Origin: a virus
IMG/VR virus record: IMGVR_UViG_3300050821_014047
Coordinates: 1 to 63,432 of that record
Length of the DNA: 63,432 nucleotides
Direction: 5' to 3' (one strand)
A program made the translations under genes and the position numbers. Shown in pieces: positions 8,062 to 15,687 of this stretch; the stretch's first letter is position 1; each line of letters starts with the position of its first letter. Under the pieces are notes generated by a model, which saw nothing but the letters and a program-made list of their open reading frames with translations, did not search any database and was not told the origin of the DNA.

Positions 8062-9051
8062 ATGTCCCCTGACGCCATCGTCCGAGTCGAACAGCCCCAG
8101 CTCCCACTGGCACGAGAGCTACTCGAGCAGGCTGATATCTACGCCGGAGCAGCGCTCTCCCCAAACACCAGGCGTGCGTACCGCCGAGACTGGGAGGTTT
8201 TCGTCGCGTGGTGCTCTCAGAACGGCCGAAACGCGCTTCCGGCCGACCCTCAGACCGTCGTGGCCTACCTCGCGAGCCTCGCGGAGCAGAAGAAACCCGA
8301 CGGAACCCCCAAGTTTCGCGTTGCTTCGATAGAGCGCGCGCTCACTTCCATTTCAACAGCACACGACGTGGCTGGGTTTCTCGCTTCCCGCAAGAACAAG
8401 CTCGTTAGCAAGACCATGAGCGGCATCGCGAAGACGTTCGGCGAGCCTCAGACGCAGAAAGCCCCCCTTCGACCGAACATGCTGGGAGACATGCTGCTCC
8501 ATCTGCCCCCAGGGCTCCTCGGAATGCGCGATCGAGCTCTCTTGCTCGTCGGATTCTGCGGCGGATTCCGTCGATCGGAGCTCGTTGCTCTCGACGTGAA
8601 GGACCTCGCGTTCGTCGAGGACGGGCTCCAGGTCATGATCCGGCGAAGCAAGACCGATCAGCGAGGGAAGGGACGCAAGATCGGACTTCCAATGGGCTCA
8701 ACAGCTCTCAGATGTCCCGTTCGCTCGACGAAAGCTTGGCTGGACGCTGTTTCTCTCACAGAGGGCCCTGTCTTCCGTGCTGTTTCGCGCCACGGAAAGC
8801 TTTCGCAGGACCGTCTTTCCCCTCAGACGGTCGCTCTGGTGGTCAAGCGGTACGCAAAGGCCGCTAAAATCAACGAGAAGAGCGTTTCTGGGCACTCACT
8901 TCGCGCGGGGCTAGTGACGTCTGCCTACAAGGCGCACAAGACGCACGACGCAATCATGGCGCAAACAGGGCACCTTTCGTTCGAAATGGTCCGTCGGTAC
9001 ATTCGGGACGCGTCACTGTTCGAGGACAACGCAGCCGCGGGCCTGCTGTGA
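8062..9051 (+). CDS. Tyrosine recombinase / integrase
   Basis: A 329-residue protein of normal length. The N-terminal 110 residues form a SAM-like core-binding domain (SPNTRRAYRRDWEVFVAWC). The catalytic domain shows the full set: Arg 170/171 in GGFRRSEL, Lys 197 in SKTDQ, His 278 and Arg 281 in GHSLR, His 304 in TGH and the nucleophile Tyr 313 in RRYIRD. It starts after GAGGAATGTAA and stands alone between minus-strand genes. It may integrate the element into the host chromosome, or resolve multimers of a circular genome. No attachment site could be identified. Confidence 0.92.
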   Translation: MSPDAIVRVEQPQLPLARELLEQADIYAGAALSPNTRRAYRRDWEVFVAWCSQNGRNALPADPQTVVAYLASLAEQKKPDGTPKFRVASIERALTSISTAHDVAGFLASRKNKLVSKTMSGIAKTFGEPQTQKAPLRPNMLGDMLLHLPPGLLGMRDRALLLVGFCGGFRRSELVALDVKDLAFVEDGLQVMIRRSKTDQRGKGRKIGLPMGSTALRCPVRSTKAWLDAVSLTEGPVFRAVSRHGKLSQDRLSPQTVALVVKRYAKAAKINEKSVSGHSLRAGLVTSAYKAHKTHDAIMAQTGHLSFEMVRRYIRDASLFEDNAAAGLL

Positions 9052-9081
9052 AAACGCACTGTCTCCCCGACACGAGCACGA

Positions 9082-9273
9082 TCACTTCCCTCGCTCCGCG
9101 CGTCCTAGCGGATCAGGCTCCAAAACCGCAGGAATAGTAGCCGCGAGCCGATCCATCCGTGTCTGCTCGACGGGTGGGGCCTGCGGAGGGTCGTAGTGCC
9201 GAACCTCGGCTTTCGACCCACCGTAGCCGTCGTAGCTCTCCACCACGTCCTTTCGAAACGCCCAGGCTGCCAT
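9082..9273 (-). CDS. Small hypothetical protein
   Basis: A 63-residue hydrophilic protein starting MAAWAFRKDVVESYDGYGG. The start is supported by a TAGTCT box that ends 7 bases upstream of the ATG on this strand. The C-terminal half has TRMDRLAATIPAVLEPDP. No family recognised. It converges with the integrase. Confidence 0.5.
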   Translation of the reverse strand: MAAWAFRKDVVESYDGYGGSKAEVRHYDPPQAPPVEQTRMDRLAATIPAVLEPDPLGRAERGK

Positions 9274-9280
9274 TGTCGCG

Positions 9281-9286
9281 AGACTA
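9281..9286 (-). promoter_or_regulatory. TAGTCT box, leaderless start for 9273
   Basis: TAGTCT on the minus strand ends 7 bases before the ATG at 9273. No clear -35 element was seen. Confidence 0.4.
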
Positions 9287-9634
9287 GCACCCTCGGTGGC
9301 TCCGCGGTGGCCTGTCGTGGCCCCCAGAAGCGCCCAGCGGGCCACCACGCGGCTACCGACAACCGCGGTGTCTTATGCCTCAGGAAGCCTCTATGTGGCC
9401 GCTCGCCCAGAATCCCTCGGGTGCTTCCGCAAGCGCCCACGTATACCCGTACATTGGTACCAAGTTACACAGGTGTGGATGTCGCGCTGGTACCGGAAGG
9501 CAGTTCTCCGGTTCGCACTGGGGTGCGTCCGGTTTTCGGACATGTCCGAGTGGAGGACATGTCCGGATCTGTTGACACTTGCGGGATCTCGATGGGTGAC
9601 TTGTGGGTTTTTCTTGTCACCCGACTGGGTGACC

Positions 9635-9662
9635 TTGCGTGTCACATGAGAGTGACTAGGTT
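9635..9662 (+). promoter_or_regulatory. Promoter for 9701
   Basis: TTGCGT and TAGGTT are 16 bases apart, with GTCAC and GTGAC half-sites in the spacer. The sequence aligns with the promoter at 10370-10398 (shared CATGAG and TCACTAGG/TGACTAGG). The gene has an AAGAAAGGTC ribosome site. Confidence 0.6.
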
Positions 9663-9700
9663 GCTTGTGGAGGGGAGACCCCCTCTAAGAAAGGTCAGCC

Positions 9701-9970
9701 ATGCGAGTGAGGATCGGACAACGAGTCGAAGTGGTAGCCGACAGAGAGGCCTTGAAGGCAGGGACCATCGGGATCGTTATGATCGTCAATCCGGACATGG
9801 CGCTTGTTCAGGTCTATCCGGCGGCGGCCTGGATCAAGGTCGGGGCGCTCCGTGCCTGCCCGACAAGCCGAATCCCACGCTGCAAGGATTGCGGGAACCA
9901 AGATTGCCCAGAAGCCGTTGGTGTGGATATCGACTCCGCGATGACTCGTTGCCCGGCGGCTCATTCGTGA
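9701..9970 (+). CDS. Small protein with KOW-like N-terminus
   Basis: An 89-residue protein. MRVRIGQRVEVVADREALKAGTIGIVMIV has the shape of a small KOW/SH3-like barrel (strand, loop, Gly, strand). The C-terminal part has four cysteines (RCKDCGNQDC...RC) that could bind zinc. It leads an operon under the promoter at 9635-9662, with a lipoprotein overlapping its stop. Confidence 0.6.
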   Translation: MRVRIGQRVEVVADREALKAGTIGIVMIVNPDMALVQVYPAAAWIKVGALRACPTSRIPRCKDCGNQDCPEAVGVDIDSAMTRCPAAHS

Positions 9971-10287
9971 ATCGCGTTCTCACGACCCTCCTAGCCCTGC
10001 CCCTCATGGCGTGCGCGGCCGCTCCTAGTCCCACGGACTCGGATCCGGCCTCCCCCTCTGACGTCACGTGCCTCGATTCAGCCGCGAGCGAGTGCCGAAT
10101 CGTCGAAGGTGCATGCGCCGCGGGCTCGGTCGAAGTGACCGCGTGCCCTCCAAACCCTCAAGCGTGCTGCAGCTACGCCGCGGGACCGACCGAGAGCGTT
10201 TGCCTGTACGTCACGTTCAGCGAGGCGATCGGTTACGAAACCGAATGTGTCCAGGGCGGCGGCACTTGGAATTGGGGCGGTCAGTGA
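9967..10287 (+). CDS. Lipoprotein, cysteine-rich
   Basis: A 106-residue protein starting at GTG 9967 (GTGA overlap). A signal peptide runs to a lipobox LPLMAC, so the mature protein would be lipid-anchored at Cys 17. The mature part is rich in cysteines (about eight) and ends in GGGTWNWGGQ, suggesting a disulfide-stabilised surface protein. A role in superinfection exclusion or surface change in a lysogen is possible, given its place next to the control region, but nothing shows it. Confidence 0.75.
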   Translation: MNRVLTTLLALPLMACAAAPSPTDSDPASPSDVTCLDSAASECRIVEGACAAGSVEVTACPPNPQACCSYAAGPTESVCLYVTFSEAIGYETECVQGGGTWNWGGQ

Positions 10288-10373
10288 CCGCCACGATCGC
10301 CTCTCTAGAGGCCACGATCGCACGTCTCGGCGCGCTACGCCTCATGATCGCGATTCGCGCAACGAAGACTTGA
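10284..10373 (+). CDS. Possible 29-residue peptide
   Basis: GTG 10284 overlaps the stop of the lipoprotein gene. The predicted peptide is an amphipathic helix (ATIASLEATIARLGALRLMI). Overlap and spacing are the same as for its neighbours, but the short length makes this uncertain. Confidence 0.35.
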   Translation: MTATIASLEATIARLGALRLMIAIRATKT

Positions 10374-10398
10374 CTCGTGTAACATGAGTCACTAGGCT
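10370..10398 (+). promoter_or_regulatory. Strong candidate promoter with internal inverted repeat
   Basis: TTGACT and TAGGCT are 17 bases apart. Inside it, TGACTC (10371-10376) and GAGTCA (10386-10391) form an inverted repeat over the -35 and spacer, which would suit an operator. The downstream leader has TGTATTACA at 10414 and a GAAAGGT ribosome site before ATG 10443. Confidence 0.7.
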
Positions 10399-10442
10399 CT
10401 CGTTGTCTACGGCTGTATTACAACCCACGAAAGGTCAAACCC

Positions 10443-11927
10443 ATGTTCACTATTATGGCTGGAAACACCAGCGAAAAGTGTGGCCCTGAGGCCATGCTCG
10501 AAACCTGCGATCGTCTCGCCTTACTCGGACCCCTCACGATCTTCGAGGGCGAACGCTGCATCTTGAAGGACGGGAAGCCTCCGTCATGCAACGTAGCCCC
10601 CGCGGCTGACGTGCAGCTTGCCGTGGTCGCGCAAGCCCCCGCGCCTGTCTACTCGGAAGGTTTCGGCGAAGGGAAGCAAGTCACGGATGACCTGGCCAAG
10701 ACGCGCATCGAAGCCCAGCATGCGACCATCATCGCGGCTGGCATCAAAGTCGACGCTTCGGAGCAACTTTTCTCGACCGGGACGCGCATGATGCGCGAAG
10801 GGTACGACACCCAAGCGCGCCGCAAGGCCGATCATGCTTCGATGATGCTCGCGCGAGAAGCGGGGAACGAGCTTCGCGAGACCATCCTCAAAGAGGGTCG
10901 CGAGGACCGCGTAGCCACGGGCCGCGAGATTGCACAGGCCATAACGGTCAACGGTAAGATCTCTTGTTTCGGCCTGACTCTGACCGAACCGGCGATCCGT
11001 GGCCTCGCTACCAGGCTGGAAAGCCCCATGCTGGGTTACATCCTAGGGCTTCGGAACCGGATCGCGGCTGAACACGCCAAGGGCGACGCGCGAGACCGTG
11101 AGGCGATTCAACGCGACCGAGCGAAGATCGCGGAGGTAGTCCCGCACGAGTGCTACCGCGCGGGGGACGTCGAAGTGAAGCTCCGCACGCGAGCAGGGGT
11201 GGGCGACGTCTACGCCGCGGTCTCGCCGTCGTACGTTCCGGCCGATGCCCCCGCGGTCCTTGACCAGATCCTTCCGGACCTCCCCCGAGACGCGCGCGGC
11301 TCGTGGAATTACGATCCATCGTCTACCGCGTGGGAGCTTCGGGCCAACGTTTGGACTCCGACCCCTGTGGAAGAGCAAGCGGTAGGGGAGGCCTTCTCTG
11401 GGCACGTCTCGTTTCGGAGCCGCGACAACGGAAGCTCGTCCTTCAAGGGTGACGGAGGGGTGCTCCTACTCCGTTGTCTCAATGCCTCGTATTACACTGC
11501 AGACTCTAGCGAGGTCTCACGCGTACACCGTGGGCGCATCATGTACGATGTCGGCCTCATGCTCCGAGGCGCGACAAAGGCGATTCGTGCCCTTTGCGAG
11601 GCCTGGGGCACAAACCGAGCGCAAGAGGTAGAGCTTCCCCCCGTGCCTCTCTCTGAGGCGATCCCAGGCTTCTACTCCTGGCTTCTACGCGACCGTCAAA
11701 GCGTCCTTGCGGGCGTCCTTCCCGGCCGGTCGGCGGAACACGTCAAGGGTTTGACCCAGGCCTTCTTTGACGAGCGACGCGAGCCCACGAAGCTCATTCG
11801 TTCCGACTTCGCGCAAGGCTGGACCAAGTACGTACAGCAATGCGAAGCGTCCACTCGACGCGAGGCGGAGAGCGCGATCGGTGACTGGCTTGTGCACCAA
11901 GGCAAGCTTGGCTGTGACTTGTCATGA
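10443..11927 (+). CDS. DUF932-like phage/plasmid protein
   Basis: A 494-residue soluble protein. The central part has features of the DUF932 phage/plasmid family: a VSPSYVPADAPAVLDQIL strand-helix element and later SFRSRDNGSSSFKGDGGVLLLRCLNA. An Arg-rich helical region (residues 110-165) precedes it. DUF932 proteins are widespread on mobile elements and of unknown biochemical role. It is the largest gene of the left arm and is driven by the promoter at 10370-10398. The family call rests on general pattern rather than a full match. Confidence 0.5.
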   Translation: MFTIMAGNTSEKCGPEAMLETCDRLALLGPLTIFEGERCILKDGKPPSCNVAPAADVQLAVVAQAPAPVYSEGFGEGKQVTDDLAKTRIEAQHATIIAAGIKVDASEQLFSTGTRMMREGYDTQARRKADHASMMLAREAGNELRETILKEGREDRVATGREIAQAITVNGKISCFGLTLTEPAIRGLATRLESPMLGYILGLRNRIAAEHAKGDARDREAIQRDRAKIAEVVPHECYRAGDVEVKLRTRAGVGDVYAAVSPSYVPADAPAVLDQILPDLPRDARGSWNYDPSSTAWELRANVWTPTPVEEQAVGEAFSGHVSFRSRDNGSSSFKGDGGVLLLRCLNASYYTADSSEVSRVHRGRIMYDVGLMLRGATKAIRALCEAWGTNRAQEVELPPVPLSEAIPGFYSWLLRDRQSVLAGVLPGRSAEHVKGLTQAFFDERREPTKLIRSDFAQGWTKYVQQCEASTRREAESAIGDWLVHQGKLGCDLS

Positions 11928-12175
11928 GCGGTCGGCACTCGCACAACAGGCCTCCGGTCGCGGCTCCCAAGTTCCTTCTGCATCTGTCGAAAACGACACT
12001 TGCCGATCTTGCTTGGGACCTAGCCCGAACATGTTGCGACGGCGGAATTGACGATGCCGTATCGACGGCCGACGAGCTTGCGAACCGGGCGGAAGCTGTG
12101 GCTCAAGTCGAGGCGAAAAAGATTCGAGCGTGGGCGCTGAGTCTCCACGCAAACCCTCTCTCAGAAAGTGACTAA
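11924..12175 (+). CDS. Hypothetical helical protein
   Basis: An 83-residue protein, mostly helical (TTLADLAWDLARTCC, DELANRAEAVAQVEAKKIRAWALSL). Its ATG overlaps the previous stop. It ends just before two large hairpins that probably terminate this transcript. Confidence 0.55.
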   Translation: MSGRHSHNRPPVAAPKFLLHLSKTTLADLAWDLARTCCDGGIDDAVSTADELANRAEAVAQVEAKKIRAWALSLHANPLSESD

Positions 12176-12187
12176 GCCACGGCTCTC

Positions 12188-12265
12188 GGGGCCTCTCCGA
12201 CCAAAGAGAGGCCCCTCCGAGTGGGCGCGCGAGACATCCCCCCATGTCTTCGCGCGTCCACTCGG
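12188..12265 (+). terminator. Two adjacent strong hairpins
   Basis: The first hairpin pairs GGGGCCTCTC (12188-12197) with GAGAGGCCCC (12206-12215) around an 8-base loop. The second pairs 12217-12237 with 12244-12265: about 21 pairs with one mismatch and one bulge, six-base loop of C. Neither is followed by a T tract; the second runs straight into the ribosome site of the gene at 12284. They may act as terminator plus attenuator, or as an RNA structure that hides or protects the ribosome site. Confidence 0.6.
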
Positions 12266-12283
12266 GGGAAAGAAAGGTCAAGC

Positions 12284-12499
12284 ATGTTTCAGGAGATCTC
12301 TAGGGCCGCACGCGCGGCTGGGTTACATGTACGTAACTGGTCATCGGGCAAAGACTACCTCTTTGCCGTCTACCAAAACGATGGGTACCTCGGAACGGTT
12401 CGTCCGACCGACGGGAGCCTCGTCCAAGATCGACCTTGGTTCAAGCGAGACAAGGCACACTTCGATCGTCTCGTAACGTTGTTTCGAGGTGCGCCGTGA
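12284..12499 (+). CDS. Small hypothetical protein
   Basis: A 71-residue protein with alternating strands (GLHVRNW, KDYLFAVYQNDGYLGTVRP) and a basic C-terminus. ATG 12284 follows GAAAGAAAGGTC, the same ribosome-site form seen at 9690, 10430 and 12832. Family unknown. Confidence 0.55.
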   Translation: MFQEISRAARAAGLHVRNWSSGKDYLFAVYQNDGYLGTVRPTDGSLVQDRPWFKRDKAHFDRLVTLFRGAP

Positions 12500-12617
12500 T
12501 CTCCGCCTCTACCCCGGTCCGTCGACTGACCCACTGGTCACCCGGTACCCTCTGGAGGGTTAGTAGGCCGAGCAACGTATCTACCGCGAGATCATGGATC
12601 TCTAGCCCCCCCCTCCC
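12500..12617. other. Short spacer with palindrome
   Basis: This spacer holds TGACCCACTGGTCA (12525-12538), a palindrome built from the same GTCA/TGAC halves as the control region at 9274-9700. A GTG at 12496 opens a frame to 12621, but the product is Ser/Arg-rich without visible structure, so I do not call it. Confidence 0.4.
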
Positions 12618-12785
12618 ATGACCGACCTACGCCGACCGTGCTCAGACCATCGCATGTTTTGCGTGTTTGTTACGCACACCGGGTGGCGGGTCTTACAGTG
12701 CCTCGCGTGCGGTGAAGGCGAGATACTCCCGCCCGAAGATGAAGACGATCGCGCCTCGAACCCTGCTCGCGTGCGGGTTACTTGA
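12618..12785 (+). CDS. Small protein, 55 residues
   Basis: It reads MTDLRRPCSDHRMFCVFVTHTGWRVLQCLACGEGEILPPED and so on. The paired strands and CLACGE near residue 30 suggest a zinc-ribbon fragment. There is no clear ribosome site (CCCTCCC precedes the ATG). Confidence 0.45.
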   Translation: MTDLRRPCSDHRMFCVFVTHTGWRVLQCLACGEGEILPPEDEDDRASNPARVRVT

Positions 12786-12841
12786 CCTTTCACGTACGAG
12801 GGCAGGGTTCGGCGCACGAAAACCTAAAAAGGAAAGGTCCG

Positions 12842-13081
12842 ATGAACGAATATCTATTCGGAAGTGGCAATGGGCGAGTCGAGTCTGCGACGGCGAACCG
12901 AATCGATCGCATCGCGCGTAAGCACGGGGCGACGTTCGTCTCGTGCTCGATACCGGGAGACGGCCCACGATACTGGTTTGCCTGCCCGAATCGAGGGAAT
13001 CCGTTCGATCAGGCGACGCGTGATGCTGTTTTCGCTGCCCTGTCCGAGGTCGGGTTGCGTGACGCGATAGGCCCGAAATGA
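12842..13081 (+). CDS. Small hypothetical protein
   Basis: A 79-residue protein with a beta pattern (ATFVSCSIPGDGPRYWFACPN) and a C-terminal helix (DQATRDAVFAALSEVGL). ATG 12842 follows AAAGGAAAGGTCCG. Its stop overlaps the next ATG. Confidence 0.55.
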   Translation: MNEYLFGSGNGRVESATANRIDRIARKHGATFVSCSIPGDGPRYWFACPNRGNPFDQATRDAVFAALSEVGLRDAIGPK

Positions 13082-13242
13082 CACGTCTCCCACGCGGCGT
13101 AGCGGAGGGGAGGGCCATGGTCGAGATCTCAACCGAGACCTGGGCTCTCATGGTCGCGCTTCTCGTGCGTGCGGCTCCGCATTGTCCGGAGGCGCTCAAG
13201 ACCGAGATCCGCGCGCTGCTCAAGAAAGGCTTCTCGACGTGA
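13078..13242 (+). CDS. Small helical protein, 54 residues
   Basis: ATG 13078 overlaps the previous TGA. The product is mainly helical (TETWALMVALLVRAA, EALKTEIRALLKKGF). An internal ATG at 13117 after GGAGGGGAGGGCC could be the true start, giving a 41-residue protein. Confidence 0.5.
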   Translation: MTRLPRGVAEGRAMVEISTETWALMVALLVRAAPHCPEALKTEIRALLKKGFST

Positions 13243-13682
13243 TGCACATCAGACCGTTTCACATGTGGGTCGTCGACGTAGAGCAGGAGGCCAAGGTGGC
13301 GCTTGCGCGCCCGCTCTCGCCCGAATGGCGCAAGCGCCTACAGCTCTGGCAAGACTCCGGCGAGAGCGTCTCGGGCGCGGCGTACATGCTCCGCACCATG
13401 GAAGAGAACAGGCGCCGCGAGGCAGCATCCTGGGAAGCCGACATGCGTCGCGCGTGTCGAGCTGCCACCCTCGACAACTGCGAAGTCTGCCAGATCGTTG
13501 CGCGGCGCAAGAATCCGTCGCACGTGCACCACTGCCACGATTCGTGGGCCGTCTGCCAAGAGCGTGGGTACTGCCTATGCGAGTGTGGAGCGGTACAGAA
13601 CTGGGAGCCGTCGGAGTCGGAGGAGTGGATCCGGCCTACAATCGGCTGGACCCTTTCAAGTCGAGGTCCCGATGTCTTCTAA
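13242..13682 (+). CDS. Hypothetical zinc-binding protein
   Basis: A 146-residue protein. The N-terminal half is helical; the C-terminal half carries a Cys/His cluster: CEVCQIVARR, HVHHCHDSW, CQERGYCLCECG. This resembles a treble-clef zinc site. It overlaps the previous stop by one base. Specific family unknown. Confidence 0.6.
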   Translation: MHIRPFHMWVVDVEQEAKVALARPLSPEWRKRLQLWQDSGESVSGAAYMLRTMEENRRREAASWEADMRRACRAATLDNCEVCQIVARRKNPSHVHHCHDSWAVCQERGYCLCECGAVQNWEPSESEEWIRPTIGWTLSSRGPDVF

Positions 13683-13968
13683 AAATAAGGTCGTGCAGCT
13701 GCATCCAAGACGAGAGCCAAGACGAGAGCCCCCTATCCGAGATGAGCCCATCATTCGGCGCATCTTGATGGTCCCATGTCCAGATTGTGGCGCACCAGGT
13801 GGCGTCGCTTGCGGCTATCCAGATGACCCAAACCATCGCAAATGCGATTGCGGTAAAACCTGTTGCTGCGGCGACTATATCCACATTCTCAGAATCATAC
13901 GCCGAATCGAAGATCTCAACCGAGACCTTGTCCGGAAGAGCAAACAACCCATGAGGCAAAAGGAGTAA
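13672..13968 (+). CDS. Zinc-binding protein with CxxC clusters
   Basis: A 98-residue protein. A basic Arg/Pro-rich N-terminus is followed by MVPCPDCGAPGGVAC and KCDCGKTCCCGD, enough cysteines for two metal sites, then a helix (IIRRIEDLNRDLV). It overlaps the end of the previous gene by 11 bases. MVPCPDCGAPGGVAC is common in small phage zinc proteins of unknown role. Confidence 0.6.
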   Translation: MSSKNKVVQLHPRREPRREPPIRDEPIIRRILMVPCPDCGAPGGVACGYPDDPNHRKCDCGKTCCCGDYIHILRIIRRIEDLNRDLVRKSKQPMRQKE

Positions 13969-13973
13969 CAGAA

Positions 13974-14540
13974 ATGACACCCGCGCTCAAGAGACTCAAT
14001 CTACCAAAGGTCGAAGCAACGAAACCGCTCCTAATCGAGCTGTTGCCAGAAGACATCAAAGCCTCCACTCGAAACAATCCCGCTAAGTGCGCATTTTCTA
14101 CAGCTTGCCGGCGCTCCAGTAAGGGCGTGGTGGGCGCCTACTTCTACCGCACGACCGCGTGGCTTCAGTACAGGAATCGTCTTGTCAGGTACGTGCTACC
14201 AATCTCGGTGCAGAAAGAGATAGTCGCATTTGACCGGGCAAAAAAGCCAGATCCAGGGTCTTACCAGCTCAACCCGCCGTCGCCAGCCAACCGACTCTCG
14301 GCCGTACGAGCTCGTCGCCGTGAGAGCCGACATGACTATCCCAAAAAAGCTAAGCGTTCGAAGTTTGTTCGCCACTTAGTGCCAAAGCCGGACATCTATA
14401 CCCTTGATGCCCTAAAGACCGCCCTCTTGGCTCTCGGCACACCGACTTGCCTGTGTGGGCATGCGGTCAAGGCTCGTCATGAGCGAGGCAAGTGCAAAGA
14501 TTGTCCCTGCACTAACCTCATCCCGAGTCCGGATCGATGA
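13974..14540 (+). CDS. Hypothetical basic protein
   Basis: A 188-residue basic protein, start chosen at ATG 13974 after AGGAG. It has AKCAFSTACRRSSKGVVGAYF early and TCLCGHAVKARHERGKCKDCPC at the end, so a C-terminal zinc site is likely. High Lys/Arg content suggests nucleic-acid contact. The base composition is more A-rich than that of neighbouring genes. Confidence 0.6.
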   Translation: MTPALKRLNLPKVEATKPLLIELLPEDIKASTRNNPAKCAFSTACRRSSKGVVGAYFYRTTAWLQYRNRLVRYVLPISVQKEIVAFDRAKKPDPGSYQLNPPSPANRLSAVRARRRESRHDYPKKAKRSKFVRHLVPKPDIYTLDALKTALLALGTPTCLCGHAVKARHERGKCKDCPCTNLIPSPDR

Positions 14541-15073
14541 GATCCTCTTTCCTCGACCGAGCTGGCCTCTGTTCCGCCTTCGCGCTTGCAGCGTGCGGCT
14601 CACCATTCGACACCGGCAAAGACCCCATCGAGGCCTCCGACTCGTCCACGGAGCTCGACACTGGTAACCACCCCGACCACGCGTTACCAAACGATGCACC
14701 GCCCGACGTCCACGAATCATCCACGACCGACCACGACGACCCCATAGACGCTGTGGTTCCTGTGGACTCTGGCCACGATTCGCCCGCCCCTCCGGAGGAC
14801 TCGGGCTGTACACCATTCGGTCCCGCAACGGTCCTCTGCCCGGGAGACTCGGTGGAGTCGACCACCCCGACGCAGTACTGCGTCTACGACTCGACCCAAG
14901 GGACGAGCAAGACAGTCGTCACACCAGCCGCTTGCACGTGCAAGGCTACCTACACGTGCGCATGTCTCGAGGCTTCGGTGACCGTCACGAGCGAGCTTTG
15001 CGCAACGGGACAGGTCTACGCCGAATGTTCGGAAAACGACGTCGCTCCGATGGTAACGTGCGAGGATCCATGA
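14537..15073 (+). CDS. Lipoprotein with acidic linker and Cys-rich domain
   Basis: A 178-residue protein. Signal peptide to a lipobox FALAAC, then an Asp/Ser/Pro-rich linker (residues 22-90), then a domain with ten cysteines (CTCKATYTCACLE). Such acidic-linker lipoproteins are common in myxobacteria. Its start overlaps the previous stop. A cell-surface role during infection or lysogeny is possible. Confidence 0.7.
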   Translation: MRSSFLDRAGLCSAFALAACGSPFDTGKDPIEASDSSTELDTGNHPDHALPNDAPPDVHESSTTDHDDPIDAVVPVDSGHDSPAPPEDSGCTPFGPATVLCPGDSVESTTPTQYCVYDSTQGTSKTVVTPAACTCKATYTCACLEASVTVTSELCATGQVYAECSENDVAPMVTCEDP

Positions 15074-15255
15074 CCGACGCCGACTTCGCCTTTCCTCAAG
15101 CTCTCCTGCCGCGCTTGAAACCGCGCATGTCCCCCGCTCTCCTCGGCGAGCTCGCGCACCTCTTTCGAGTCGAAGCGCTTCATGCCGAGGACCAATCGGA
15201 ACAAGCTCGGCTGTTCTTCATCGCGAAGGACCTTGGCCGGCAGGCTGCGCGATGA
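15070..15255 (+). CDS. Small helical protein
   Basis: A 61-residue soluble protein: SPALLGELAHLFRVEALHAEDQSEQARLFF is one long amphipathic helix. It overlaps genes on both sides by four bases. Family unknown. Confidence 0.55.
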   Translation: MTDADFAFPQALLPRLKPRMSPALLGELAHLFRVEALHAEDQSEQARLFFIAKDLGRQAAR

Positions 15256-15644
15256 GAACCTCCCCCTACACCACGCCCCGGCTCCGTCGGGACGTTTTTC
15301 CAAAGGCTGACCCCATGTCGAAGATCGCAGAAACCGAAACCCCCGAGGTGGACGAAGACGGCGAAGACGGCGAAGAGCCGGAAACCCTTCTCGAGGCGTG
15401 GGAGACGGACAACGATGAAGTGTGCTACGAGCTCCACGGCTTCGATGACCACGACGAAGTGCTCGCGGTCGGGGGAGAGTCCGACCCCGACGACGAAGAG
15501 ACCGAGGGAGACGATCGCGTCGTTGCGCTCGCGCTCAATCTCAAGGAACTCGACGAAGCGATCGAGATCTTGACAGAGATCCGAGGCAAAATGGCCGAAC
15601 GCGACGCTGGGCGCGGTAGCGGGAAGTTGCGGCGAGCGAAGTAG
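15252..15644 (+). CDS. Very acidic small protein
   Basis: A 130-residue protein. Residues 30-95 are dominated by Asp and Glu; the C-terminus is a helix with a basic end (GKLRRAK). An internal ATG at 15315 (MSKIAETETPE) is a possible alternative start because the first 21 residues are basic and unlike the rest. Acidic small phage proteins often mimic DNA, but nothing specific shows that here. Confidence 0.55.
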   Translation: MRTSPYTTPRLRRDVFPKADPMSKIAETETPEVDEDGEDGEEPETLLEAWETDNDEVCYELHGFDDHDEVLAVGGESDPDDEETEGDDRVVALALNLKELDEAIEILTEIRGKMAERDAGRGSGKLRRAK

Positions 15645-15687
15645 GCCTTGCGTGCTGTTCGCGCGTGTATTACGAAAGTGACACACC

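Larger units (their letters stand above)
9274..9700. promoter_or_regulatory. Control region with operator-like palindromes
   Basis: This 427-base stretch has no convincing gene. It holds two copies of a GGACATGTCC-type palindrome (9536-9547 and 9554-9565, centres 18 bases apart), a TTGACA at 9571, a cluster of GTGAC/GTCAC half-sites in direct and inverted order at about 9594-9656, and a GAGGGG/CCCCTC hairpin at 9670-9685 just ahead of the ribosome site of the gene at 9701. It looks like a regulatory switch next to the integrase. Confidence 0.6.

Noticed and set aside
9196-9966. Long open frame upstream of the lipoprotein
   Set aside because: It runs through the operator region and the 9701 gene in another frame; only the part from GTG 9967 has protein-like character (signal peptide and lipobox).
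12496-12621. 41-residue frame overlapping the previous stop
   Set aside because: Composition is random-like, and the region holds a palindrome that fits a control site better.
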